Part shown: positions 43,075-51,143 of the stretch, in pieces
Numbering within the stretch: position 1 is the stretch's first letter
Layout: each line of letters starts with the position of its first letter
Translations under genes and position numbers: made by a program
The notes under the pieces: model-generated
The model's database searches: none
What the model saw: only the letters and a program-made list of their open reading frames with translations
What the model was told of the DNA's origin: nothing
Assembly (NCBI GenBank): GCA_029866215.1
Contig: JARWZU010000066.1
Coordinates: 1 to 64,000 of the forward strand
Source of the DNA: Akkermansiaceae bacterium
GTDB lineage: Bacteria; Verrucomicrobiota; Verrucomicrobiia; Verrucomicrobiales; Akkermansiaceae
Length of the DNA: 64,000 bases
Direction of reading: 5' to 3'

Positions 43075-45288
43075 TCAGGATAGACTGCTTGAATGGCTTA
43101 GGATGGAAACCTGATTCTTATTAAAAATGCAAGATACCTCCGCGCCGCATTTACGAAGTTCAGCATATCCCCATGCCAACCTGTCCTTTTTGGTTTTTTC
43201 TGCATCAAGAACCAGTAGGACCATGTCCATCATTCCAGCCATTGCAAGCGTCTTGCTTGTTGGGTCGACCACTGGCATATCAAACACAATGTAGTCGAAC
43301 TTGCTCTCTTTAATGGCGGGCAACATCTTATTAAGCTGCACTGAGGTAATGCTCATCCGTGCGCAATCAGCGGGATCATCCGACAACGGTTGATAAACCC
43401 CAGGCGCCACCTGCCGGACATCCTGACTGTCACTCATCAAAAGGGCGCTTCTTAAAGTTGCATCTTGAAGTCCCTCGCGTGCTGATTGAATTTCGATCAT
43501 TGGGCTGATTGAGACAATCAGCACCTTGGTTCCACCAGCGTTCGCGAGGGATTTTGCAAGGCCACTTGCAATCGTCGTTACCCCTGCGCCTCTTGACAAT
43601 CCAGTCACCCCGATGATCTTTGGGTGGTGCGTGACATGGTTTGCCGCAAAGCTAAAGAGAATTCGATCCCTGATTGCTTCAACGTAGTGAAAAATTCCGT
43701 TGGATCGCGGATCATCTTCCATGTTGGCGGCCCCCGTGCCTAACATGGTAGGTGGTTGATTTCGCGAAGTCGCATTGCCAAGAATTCGATTCAAGGTGCC
43801 TTCCATTTTTAGCTTCGGAATTGCAATCAAGAGCGGCAATTGCATCCGATTCTCAATCTCTATGGGCCTCTGGATCCTCCGATCGATCAACAGTTCGATC
43901 ATCAACGCGAGGCCCAATCCAAGAGCAAGCCCACCTCCAGCGAAGCCCATCATGATTTTTTCCGACTTTTTGTCATAGTAGCGGAATGGCCGTGACGGCT
44001 GCTGAACCATGGTGATATTCGGCATCCGTGATGGATCGAGTGCTTGGTCGACACGTGCATTTTTCAGGTTGGTTTCGAGAAGGCGATATTCTGCTTCTTC
44101 CAATTCCTTTTGGCGGGTTAGTTCCTCAATTTGGGCACCAACCGTGTATTGCTTTTGGAACAATTCACTGATTTCATTTAAGTGTGATTGGTAGACATTG
44201 ATTTTCGCATCGATTGAAGCAAGCTTTGCTCGGGAGGTGATGAGGTTCATCTTTACGCCGAGTGGGTCCGGGTCTTTGCCTATCCGCGCTGTAGCGAGGG
44301 ATGGGTAGTTTTGAACCATTTCCCGGATTATCTTCTCATAGGCAGCGACTCGACTGCGATTGAGGCGGAGAAGTTGGTTTCCGTCGGTGAATTTCATTCC
44401 AAGTTCGATTTCTCGCTTATGGAGAAACTCGAGCATCTCTGATGCTGTCTTGTATTCGGCCACAACATCCGGTGACGCTTCAGGCAGGAAACCTCCTGCG
44501 TGTGGGACCGGTTCGGAATGTGAGTCATGGTCTACCTGTTTGCTTAGTTCGTTGAAATTTGCATGTTGCTCAGCAAGTTCAGCCTTCGCATTCATGAGCT
44601 CTTCGATGGTCCGCGCTCGCTGAGAGGAAAGGGCACTTGTTGCATCCGTGAGCGATACAAACCCAGACTCCGTTCTGAGTTTGTCTAATGCCCGCTCCGT
44701 GTTTTGGAGTTTGTCATGAACCTCTTTGTTTTGTTTCGCGACCATATCGAATGCCGCTGCGGAGCGATGGATCTCAAGATGCTTCTCAAAATAGCGATCG
44801 ATCAGTGCTTGGAGCACCCTTCTTGCAATTTCTGGGCTATGGTTATTGTATGTTACTACCAACACGTTCGCGCTTTGTCCGACCGTAACCCCGAGGCCGC
44901 CTGCGATCGCATCCGCTGCATCATCGGGTGAGCCCTTACCGTTTATCCCAGGGAGGAGGTTTTTGGCACCTAGGCGTTCCGCGACATCGCTGGCAAGGTC
45001 AGCACTTCGAATGATTTCGATTTCCGTGTTGATGACGCCTCCTCCAGGGTTGGCATCTGGGTCGCTTTGGGTTTGGTATGGATCGATCGTCCCGCGCTCG
45101 AGGACATAGCGAATTAGGAGTTTTGCTTCTGACTGATAGAATGCTTCGCGTCTGAAATAGGTCGTTACTGCGGCGGCAAGGCCAATCGCTGTAACACCGA
45201 CGATGAGCCACCTGTGCTTTGTCACGACAAAGCACGCATCATCGAAAGTAAATGCAGACTGCACTGGTACATGACTCGGTTTATCCAT
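43075..45288 (-). CDS. Wzc-like chain-length determinant with degenerate BY-kinase domain
   Basis: A 737-residue inner-membrane protein. The Wzz domain starts near residue 10, with TM1 at about 30-48 (WLIVGVTAIGLAAAVTTYF), a long periplasmic coiled-coil region (KQNKEVHDKLQNTERALDKLR, LTRQKELEEAEYRLLETNL), and TM2 at about 440-460. The C-terminal cytoplasmic domain resembles Wzc/CapB kinases but has lost key residues. Walker A reads SRGAGVTTIA where GKS/GKT is expected, Walker A' reads VLIVSISPM instead of an Asp-containing motif, and no C-terminal tyrosine cluster is present. Walker B-like YIVFDMPVV remains. It probably controls chain length without tyrosine-kinase activity. Confidence 0.9.
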   Translation of the reverse strand: MDKPSHVPVQSAFTFDDACFVVTKHRWLIVGVTAIGLAAAVTTYFRREAFYQSEAKLLIRYVLERGTIDPYQTQSDPDANPGGGVINTEIEIIRSADLASDVAERLGAKNLLPGINGKGSPDDAADAIAGGLGVTVGQSANVLVVTYNNHSPEIARRVLQALIDRYFEKHLEIHRSAAAFDMVAKQNKEVHDKLQNTERALDKLRTESGFVSLTDATSALSSQRARTIEELMNAKAELAEQHANFNELSKQVDHDSHSEPVPHAGGFLPEASPDVVAEYKTASEMLEFLHKREIELGMKFTDGNQLLRLNRSRVAAYEKIIREMVQNYPSLATARIGKDPDPLGVKMNLITSRAKLASIDAKINVYQSHLNEISELFQKQYTVGAQIEELTRQKELEEAEYRLLETNLKNARVDQALDPSRMPNITMVQQPSRPFRYYDKKSEKIMMGFAGGGLALGLGLALMIELLIDRRIQRPIEIENRMQLPLLIAIPKLKMEGTLNRILGNATSRNQPPTMLGTGAANMEDDPRSNGIFHYVEAIRDRILFSFAANHVTHHPKIIGVTGLSRGAGVTTIASGLAKSLANAGGTKVLIVSISPMIEIQSAREGLQDATLRSALLMSDSQDVRQVAPGVYQPLSDDPADCARMSITSVQLNKMLPAIKESKFDYIVFDMPVVDPTSKTLAMAGMMDMVLLVLDAEKTKKDRLAWGYAELRKCGAEVSCIFNKNQVSILSHSSSLS

Positions 45289-45333
45289 TTATTGCTCAAT
45301 AAAACTGCCTGGCGAAGACGCCGTCTTGGCGTG

Positions 45334-45347
45334 GTACGCTGCCGCCC
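45334..45347 (-). promoter_or_regulatory. ops-like element in the polysaccharide operon leader
   Basis: On the minus strand the sequence is GGGCGGCAGCGTAC, 45-60 bases before the Wzc-like start codon. The enterobacterial ops core is GGCGGTAGCGTGC (established for RfaH recruitment); this site differs at two positions. It lies in the long untranslated leader of the cluster, the place where ops elements occur. No RfaH/NusG-paralogue gene is visible in the window, so function is uncertain. Confidence 0.35.
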
Positions 45348-45627
45348 TTGGTCGCGTAGGGTCGGGTGACTCTAAAACCTTAGGTTTTTTGGGGTTCTGG
45401 GCATGTACGATCCATGTTCCAACTTCGCACACCTGTTGGCTGCGTAGTGGATTTGTCGATTGCGCATTGGCTGCGCGTTATGAATCGAGGGGGAGAGAGA
45501 AGGGCTGCCGTTTTTGAGCAGGATGAGGTTAGGGGGAAATGCTTTAGGTCAAGGGGGGACTGACGGAAGCCTGCCGATCTGGTCCAGAGTGGTGGTTCTT
45601 TTTGCTATCTAGCTAACTTATATTTTC

Positions 45628-45656
45628 ATAATGCCACCTTTAATTTGTTAGATCAA
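45628..45656 (-). promoter_or_regulatory. Candidate promoter before the polysaccharide gene leader
   Basis: Minus-strand TTGATC (45656-45651) and CATTAT (45633-45628) are separated by 17 bp, an acceptable sigma-70-type pair (each matches 4 of 6 consensus bases) in an A+T-rich stretch. The transcript would start about 330 bases before the Wzc-like gene, giving a long leader with the ops-like motif. The remainder of the 45289-45692 gap contains no supported gene. Confidence 0.3.
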
Positions 45657-45692
45657 ACGAATTTATCTAATTACTTTAGCTTGTTACCTTTA

Positions 45693-46964
45693 TTAAAAAA
45701 TTATTGATATTTCAGCCATAAGCTGTAGTTGCTCCCATCTTGAATTACCTCTATTTAGAGCATATCGAGCATTTGATTTGATTTCGGACCGGCCGTTTAG
45801 AATTCTTTTTTGGTAACCTATGATGATTTCTGAACGGCTATCATCTACAAGTGTGTTGGTTACATTTGCAAGCTGCTCGTAGCCCTGCAGTTCAACGAGC
45901 ACGCCTAGGCTTGCGGTTGATGCGGTGAAATTTCTTATGATGCTTGTGGTGAGTGAAAGATCTTTTACCAAGTAGTTCGTTTGAGTCGCTGATGGTGTCG
46001 TGACGTGCTGAATTGCGCTTTCCCATGTCCATAATGGATTAATTTGGCAGTACGCGGCGAGGTGGCCTGTCAGACCATAACGATGACCATTAAATTCGTC
46101 TTCGGTGTTGGCTTGGTTCCTGCCGATCGATGCGAGAATTTGAACGGTTTCGGCCAATTTGTAGCGTGATTGGATTGATACGGTGCCAATGTCATGGCTC
46201 TCGGTTCCATCCGACCGCATCGTTGAATAGTTAAACGACGGCCCCATGCTGAAACGCTCGTCAGCCGACCAGAAGAATCCCGTCTGGGCATTCATTGTTT
46301 GATATGCTACAAACCCAGGTGCGTCATAAGTCGAGGCGTCATGTGATAGCCCAGCGTAAAGTGATGTTTTTGGTGCGACTTGGTAAGAACCAAGTAATCT
46401 TAAACTTGTTAGACCAGTGGTAACAAATGTTCCTGTTAGGCTGTCGGTTGCAGATGTTGAGTGGTATCGTGCTTCTGTCGTAATGGTAGATTTCGAGCCT
46501 TTGATTTTCGCCATGAATCCTCCCCGGTGGTTAACGCCGTCGAGATCCGAATTCTCCGAGTGAAATCGAACATTTGCTTCGTAGTCAGCTGCGATCGTGA
46601 TTGGCGCACCACCCTCGGGGTCAGAGCCATAATGGATCTTCGGGGACAGCATTGTCGTGAATTCGTCAGAAGGGTGGTGTTCATCGAGGAGAAAATTTGA
46701 GTCGTAAATGGATGTAAGGCTGATGGCAGAGCTAATTTCGCCCTTGATCAGGGATGCTGTGGATGGTCCATGACCCCAGCGCTCGGTGGACATACCGATG
46801 AGCCCAAGATTGGTGGAGGTTGCAAGTTGGCTGTTTAGGGTTGCTGCATCGGCGATTGAACAAGTCGAGATTCCAGCGCTTATGACTGCGATTGCAGATG
46901 TTAGTCGGTGGTGCTGGGGCTGGTTTCGCATTGGGGGAGCGTACGTGTCGATCAATTTGATCAT
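45693..46964 (-). CDS. Outer-membrane beta-barrel protein of the polysaccharide cluster
   Basis: Up to 423 residues. A signal peptide follows either start (46964 or the in-frame ATG at 46931): LTSAIAVISAGISTCSIADA. The mature part alternates hydrophobic and polar residues in many short strands (GEISSAISLTSIYDSNFLLD, TIAADYEANVRFHSENSD, TSLRLLGSYQVAPKTSLYAGL, SEIIIGYQKRIL). It ends with an aromatic terminal strand (LQLMAEISIIF), the signature of outer-membrane barrels. Its place at the head of the cluster, before the Wzc-like gene, suggests that it assists secretion of the polymer, as BBP2_2-type proteins do in other EPS loci (inference). Confidence 0.78.
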   Translation of the reverse strand: MIKLIDTYAPPMRNQPQHHRLTSAIAVISAGISTCSIADAATLNSQLATSTNLGLIGMSTERWGHGPSTASLIKGEISSAISLTSIYDSNFLLDEHHPSDEFTTMLSPKIHYGSDPEGGAPITIAADYEANVRFHSENSDLDGVNHRGGFMAKIKGSKSTITTEARYHSTSATDSLTGTFVTTGLTSLRLLGSYQVAPKTSLYAGLSHDASTYDAPGFVAYQTMNAQTGFFWSADERFSMGPSFNYSTMRSDGTESHDIGTVSIQSRYKLAETVQILASIGRNQANTEDEFNGHRYGLTGHLAAYCQINPLWTWESAIQHVTTPSATQTNYLVKDLSLTTSIIRNFTASTASLGVLVELQGYEQLANVTNTLVDDSRSEIIIGYQKRILNGRSEIKSNARYALNRGNSRWEQLQLMAEISIIF

Positions 46965-47184
46965 TATAGGACTGGGCGTTTCATGTCAATCTGTTTGGTA
47001 TTCGTGGTGCATGTTTTCGGTGGATCATCGGGGTTTCTTTAAGCTTTTGGCTCAATTGCTAATCTAATCAATTTATCGGTTTCGATTTCGCGTCCGGCGG
47101 GTGCCTGATGCAGTGGCTGCATCGATAGCGCATGTTTGGATTATTGATGGCTTGCATGGGAGGTTTCTCACTCTAGATTGGGCC

Positions 47185-47844
47185 ATGAGTTTTCGGCAGG
47201 GCATTTTTCTACGGGCGGCGGTCGTTTTGGCCGTCGTCTGGGGGTGCGTGTGGGGTCTACAGAGTTTTGCGGCGTCGAGAAAGATCACCGCGGACCGGAT
47301 AAGCAAGGAGATCGAGATGGCGAACTTTGCCGATTGGTCTTCGGGCACCATAGAGATTAATTCTGAGGAGGCCCAGCGCCGTGAGGCAGAGATTCGTAGA
47401 TTGGCGGATTTGTTCAATCGTCTTGATTTTCAAGAACGTGAGAAGAACCGTGAAGAACGTGCTGGCGAGAGCTTCTTCCGTAAACTCGCGACTGGCGAGA
47501 AGTCTCTTTTTATTCAGCTTACGGTAGTAGAATCAATGAGTCGGTTCATGGAGTCACTTGATGGAATGAAGCCTCAGCAACGGCGGCAGTTTGTGGAACT
47601 CGGCCTCAAGGAAATCCAGCAAGGGCGGACAAGCGAGGAAATGGCGCGTGCTGATGAGCTCGGCGCGGATTTACTTGATAAGATCAGCCAAGAGGGGATG
47701 CGCGCTTACTTTGAAAAATCGAGTGCCGACACCAAACTTGATTTAGCCCCGCTAATGGAAGCGATGAACGAGACGATGCAGGGGCTGCGAGGCAACGAAT
47801 TCCGGCCCGTTCTTCACAAGAATGATTCCCCTACCCAGCCATGA
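47185..47844 (+). CDS. Membrane-anchored helical protein of unknown function
   Basis: From ATG 47185 the product has 219 residues: MSFRQGIFLRAAVVLAVVWGCVWG is one N-terminal membrane anchor, and the rest is charged and helical (EAQRREAEIRRLADLFNRL, REKNREERAGESFF), likely coiled coil. No family is recognised. An earlier in-frame start (47101) would put 28 residues before the anchor and is less likely. Its stop overlaps the pseudopilin start as ATGA, so the two are coupled. It may be a partner of the pseudopilin or transporter that follow. Confidence 0.75.
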   Translation: MSFRQGIFLRAAVVLAVVWGCVWGLQSFAASRKITADRISKEIEMANFADWSSGTIEINSEEAQRREAEIRRLADLFNRLDFQEREKNREERAGESFFRKLATGEKSLFIQLTVVESMSRFMESLDGMKPQQRRQFVELGLKEIQQGRTSEEMARADELGADLLDKISQEGMRAYFEKSSADTKLDLAPLMEAMNETMQGLRGNEFRPVLHKNDSPTQP

Positions 47845-48353
47845 GGAGGTGCTCAGGATTTTCGCTGGTCGAGTTACTTGTGGTCCTTGGTTTGATTGCT
47901 GCACTTGGCGGGGTTGCATACTCATTCACTCTTTCCGCAGTGGGCAGGTCTCGCGAAGCCGCGTGTGTGAATCATCTTCGATCGCTTGGAGTGAGCCTGC
48001 AAAGCTATCTTCAAGAGCATGGCGACACGATGCCCACACTTGCCGCGGCACGATCTTCGAAGGGCGAGGATGCCGATGTGTTAGACACTGTCCTAGCACC
48101 CTACTCAGGCGGGCCCGATGCGTTCAGGTGTCCTGCTGACAAGAAGGAATTCGATTTGACCGGATCGAGTTATTTTTGGAATTCAACTCAGAATGGGTTA
48201 CGCGTTTCCGAACTTGCGTTTTTCGGGATAAAGGATCGCCCCGACAAGATTCCGTTGATCACCGACAAAGAGGCATGGCACCCCAGTGGCGTTAACCTCC
48301 TTTATGCAGATTTAAGCAGCTCTAGCCAAACTCGATTCGGCATTAGTCATTGA
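47841..48353 (+). CDS. Type II/IV pseudopilin-like protein
   Basis: A 170-residue protein with the class III prepilin leader MRRCSG followed by FSLVELLVVLGLIAALGGVAYS, containing the conserved Glu at +5 of the mature chain. Cleavage and N-methylation by a prepilin peptidase are expected. Typical of PVC pseudopilins are CVNHLRSLGVSLQSYLQEHGDTMP, FRCPADK and the C-terminal HPSGVNLLYADLSSS. It belongs to an operon with a membrane-anchored protein (4-base overlap) and an ABC transporter (11-base gap). The gspE/gspF pair at 56-59 kb could supply the assembly machinery. Confidence 0.85.
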   Translation: MRRCSGFSLVELLVVLGLIAALGGVAYSFTLSAVGRSREAACVNHLRSLGVSLQSYLQEHGDTMPTLAAARSSKGEDADVLDTVLAPYSGGPDAFRCPADKKEFDLTGSSYFWNSTQNGLRVSELAFFGIKDRPDKIPLITDKEAWHPSGVNLLYADLSSSSQTRFGISH

Positions 48354-48363
48354 AATACTCGCC

Positions 48364-49260
48364 ATGCTTGTTGCTAGTGAACTCTCGAAGAAATTTAGTG
48401 GAAAGCCGGCGCTTTCTGGCGTCTCGTTCCATGTGAAACGTGGAGAGATATATGGGTTGCTGGGTCATAACGGGGCAGGTAAGAGCACCTCGCTCGGTGT
48501 GATTCTGGGCATGGTCATGCCCGATTCTGGCGACGTGACGATCGATGGAATTTCGGTTCTCCGTGATCGCTCTCGGGCATTGCGCAAGGTGGGGGCAATT
48601 TTTGAGTCACCTGCGTTTTACGACTACCTGAGTGGTTGGGATAATTTGAAGATTCTAATGAGCTACTCCGGTGGGTTTGATGCCACTGCGGCGCGATCGG
48701 TGGTCGAGCGTGTCGGTCTCTCTCGCAGGATTCATTCCAAGGTCAGAACGTATAGCCACGGCATGCGGCAGCGGCTGGCACTCGCCCAAGCCTTGCTGCC
48801 GGAGCCTGAGGTTTTGCTGTTGGACGAGCCGACGGATGGGCTTGATCCGGAGGGCATCAAGTGGTTTCGTGAATTCATTCTGAAACTTCGGGATGAGCGA
48901 GGCATGACGGTATTATTTAACTCTCATCTGCTTGCCGAGGTCGAGTTGATGTGTGATCGGGTGGCAATTCTCCGTGAAGGAAAGCGGGTTTTTGAAGGAA
49001 GCATCGGCAGCATCCAGGATGACACACGATTTTTTGAGGTCGACTTCGAGCCATGGGGGATTGCCTGTGGTTTGGTGCACAGCGCGGGTGGTGAGGTTCG
49101 CGCAGTGGGACGCATCAGTCTTCCTGCCACCATGGATCCTGCGGGATTGGTTGAGACCTTGGTGCATGCCGGTGTTCGAATCCGTGGTTTCTCGCCGATG
49201 CGGCGCTCATTAGAAGATCTTTACATGGAAATCCTCAACGGCGCGGGTAGCCCTAACTGA
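48364..49260 (+). CDS. ABC-2 type transporter ATP-binding protein
   Basis: A 298-residue ATPase. Walker A GHNGAGKST, signature YSHGMRQRLALAQAL (a diverged LSGGQ), Walker B VLLLDEPTDGLDPEG, H-loop FNSHLL. Length and the C-terminal ~80-residue extension fit CcmA/NatA-type exporters. It works with the permease encoded 12 bases downstream. The transported substrate is unknown; neighbouring genes do not settle it. Confidence 0.9.
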   Translation: MLVASELSKKFSGKPALSGVSFHVKRGEIYGLLGHNGAGKSTSLGVILGMVMPDSGDVTIDGISVLRDRSRALRKVGAIFESPAFYDYLSGWDNLKILMSYSGGFDATAARSVVERVGLSRRIHSKVRTYSHGMRQRLALAQALLPEPEVLLLDEPTDGLDPEGIKWFREFILKLRDERGMTVLFNSHLLAEVELMCDRVAILREGKRVFEGSIGSIQDDTRFFEVDFEPWGIACGLVHSAGGEVRAVGRISLPATMDPAGLVETLVHAGVRIRGFSPMRRSLEDLYMEILNGAGSPN

Positions 49261-49272
49261 AATTTGATCCAT

Positions 49273-50121
49273 ATGCTTTTTTTCCAGCAACTTCGAGGCG
49301 AGCTGCGCAAGCTGTTTGCAAGGCCCAGAACCTGGATGGGCTATGGTGCCTTCATACTCATGGAGGCCGTCATCTTGTTTGTTTATAAATTGGATCGCAG
49401 CCAGCAATTCATGCACGCCATGCTTGAGCGAAATGGATTAGATTTTGGCACCTACTATAGTTCACTAAGCATCACGTTTACGATCATGCTTCTCAGCATG
49501 TTCCTGCTAGGATCGATTTATTTTGCCTTGGTCGCCGGTGATATTGTCGCCAAGGAAAACGAAGACGGGAATCTCCGCATGGTCTTTGCCCGCCCCATCA
49601 GCCGATTGCGACTTCTGCTAGTAAAGTATGCTGCCGTGTCATTCTACACGTTCACGTTTGTTTTTTTTGTTGGAATTTCCGGTTACGCCATGGCTGTTGC
49701 CGCAGTGGGTTGGGAAGGCGGCTTGTTTGTCATGGAACCAAAGATGAAGGTCTTTGCAGCGTACTCGGATTGGTGGGAAGGAGCGGGTCGCTTGGCGATG
49801 TCTGCTGGGGGCATCGGCGTGAGCATGATCACCCTCTCGTCCATCGCCTTCATGTTTTCCTGTTTTAAAATCAAACCTGCCGCTGCGACGATCATCACCT
49901 TGACCATTCTTTTTGTGGACATGATCTTGCAAGGCTTTCCATTCTTTAAGCCCTACGAGAGTTGGTTCATCACTTGGCGCATGAGCGCATGGGTCTTCAT
50001 CATGGAGCAACAAATCTCGTGGCCTAAAATCATTGAGTCCTACGCGTTCCTCTTCGGGCTCAACATCACTTTATTCACACTTGGCTGGATTTCATTCCAG
50101 AGCCGAGATTTCAAAACGTGA
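49273..50121 (+). CDS. ABC-2 type transporter permease
   Basis: From ATG 49273, 282 residues. Six hydrophobic segments are visible (for example FILMEAVILFVYKL, IMLLSMFLLGSIYFALVAGDIV, YTFTFVFFVGISGYAMAVAAVG, ATIITLTILFVDMIL, FLFGLNITLFTLGWISF). The GDIVAKENEDGNLRMVFARPISR loop is the coupling segment of NatB/ABC-2 permeases. A TTG nine bases upstream is a possible alternative start. It ends 7 bases before the convergent M15-like gene. Confidence 0.88.
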   Translation: MLFFQQLRGELRKLFARPRTWMGYGAFILMEAVILFVYKLDRSQQFMHAMLERNGLDFGTYYSSLSITFTIMLLSMFLLGSIYFALVAGDIVAKENEDGNLRMVFARPISRLRLLLVKYAAVSFYTFTFVFFVGISGYAMAVAAVGWEGGLFVMEPKMKVFAAYSDWWEGAGRLAMSAGGIGVSMITLSSIAFMFSCFKIKPAAATIITLTILFVDMILQGFPFFKPYESWFITWRMSAWVFIMEQQISWPKIIESYAFLFGLNITLFTLGWISFQSRDFKT

Positions 50122-50127
50122 AATGGT

Positions 50128-50826
50128 TCACCAGTCGGTGTTGATGCCGCGGGAGTCGATGTGAGTAAAATTCCAGTAACCGCCGACACCACCCTTGAAA
50201 AGCCCGCGCTCGCGGAGGTTCCGTGCGACCGCAGCCACCTTGGACGGGCGCGTTGGAAATTTCACGTCGACTGCCACATTGGCCTGATGCCATGAACCGA
50301 CCTTGGCACCCTCGCAGTGCGCATTGTAAACTGGGCAGCGGTAGGCAGAAACGACCTCAACCTCTTTTACATTCATTTCCAATGCGATGCGGTCTGCGAC
50401 TCGGAGGGTGTAGCCCATCCGCTTCCACCATTTTTTGGGCGGCAGGGTGTTCCAAATCGAGCCTTTGTTCTTGGCGTGTGCCTCGATGACCTGCTGTGCC
50501 GAAATGCTCTTCAGATTGAGGCTGGCGAGGTATCGGGCATATTCCTGCAAGCCGACCCCTTGGGTCCGAGCCCAGTCGGATGGCAGGTCAGGCAAAGTGA
50601 TCGCCCGCGCGGGTGCCAGCGCTTGCGAGGGCTCAGGCCTGCGCGTTTGAGTCTGAATGATCACCCGTGGGCCAGCATTCACGGGTGCTTGGGCCGCGAA
50701 CGCATCGGCTGAGCCCGATGAAGCCAACCACCCGAGTCCCATCAAGCCTAGACCGCTGATGACACTACGGCGGTCGAGCGGTGCGGCTTGATTGACTGGT
50801 CCTATGGGCGGTTGTTGAGAAATCAT
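50128..50826 (-). CDS. DUF882/peptidase M15-like murein endopeptidase with Tat-type signal
   Basis: From ATG 50826, 232 residues. The N-terminus holds DRRSVISGLGLMGLGWLASSG, a twin-arginine-like signal (an R-R pair then a hydrophobic stretch). The C-terminal ~120 residues match YcbK/MepK (DUF882, M15-type zinc peptidases): VVSAYRCPVYNAHCEGAKVGSWHQANVAVDVKF (His and Asp metal ligands) and GGVGGYWNFTHIDSRG (Trp-x-x-x-His). MepK cleaves peptidoglycan cross-links in E. coli; a similar role in the periplasm is likely. A start nine codons upstream (50853) is less likely. Confidence 0.8.
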   Translation of the reverse strand: MISQQPPIGPVNQAAPLDRRSVISGLGLMGLGWLASSGSADAFAAQAPVNAGPRVIIQTQTRRPEPSQALAPARAITLPDLPSDWARTQGVGLQEYARYLASLNLKSISAQQVIEAHAKNKGSIWNTLPPKKWWKRMGYTLRVADRIALEMNVKEVEVVSAYRCPVYNAHCEGAKVGSWHQANVAVDVKFPTRPSKVAAVARNLRERGLFKGGVGGYWNFTHIDSRGINTDW

Positions 50827-51143
50827 GAAACTGAAAGAAGCGAGGGCTGCCAACCGCAGCGAAATTCATGCCGAGGCGTGGAATGGGTGCTCGAAAGTTG
50901 GTGAAGTCCTGTGAAACCAAGCAGGCACGTCCGATGCCGCAAGTAAAAAATCCCCGCAAAGGTCTAATTTAGTGGGAAAATCCTTACATTTTTTCCATTT
51001 CCGCGAGGCAGATGCTTAGGATCGCTGAAATATTTGGGTTTGCAGATGGCCACCCTTGCGACGCCTCCCTCCGCGCCTTCACAATCTGCCATTGCGCGAA
51101 ATCCCGTCTGTTTTTCGGGCGAGTCCCATGCTTCAGTCGCTTC
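50827..51143. other. Divergent intergenic region
   Basis: About 317 bases separate the M15-like gene (minus) and the U32 gene (plus). It should hold both promoters. No tRNA, terminator, repeat or convincing -35/-10 pair was recognised. An in-frame upstream extension of the U32 gene (from 51012) is open but its residues show no family similarity. Confidence 0.4.

Noticed and set aside
45375-45390. Attenuator in the polysaccharide leader (AAAACCTTAGGTTTT)
   Set aside because: The palindrome has almost no loop and weak A-T pairing, so a stable transcript hairpin is unlikely.
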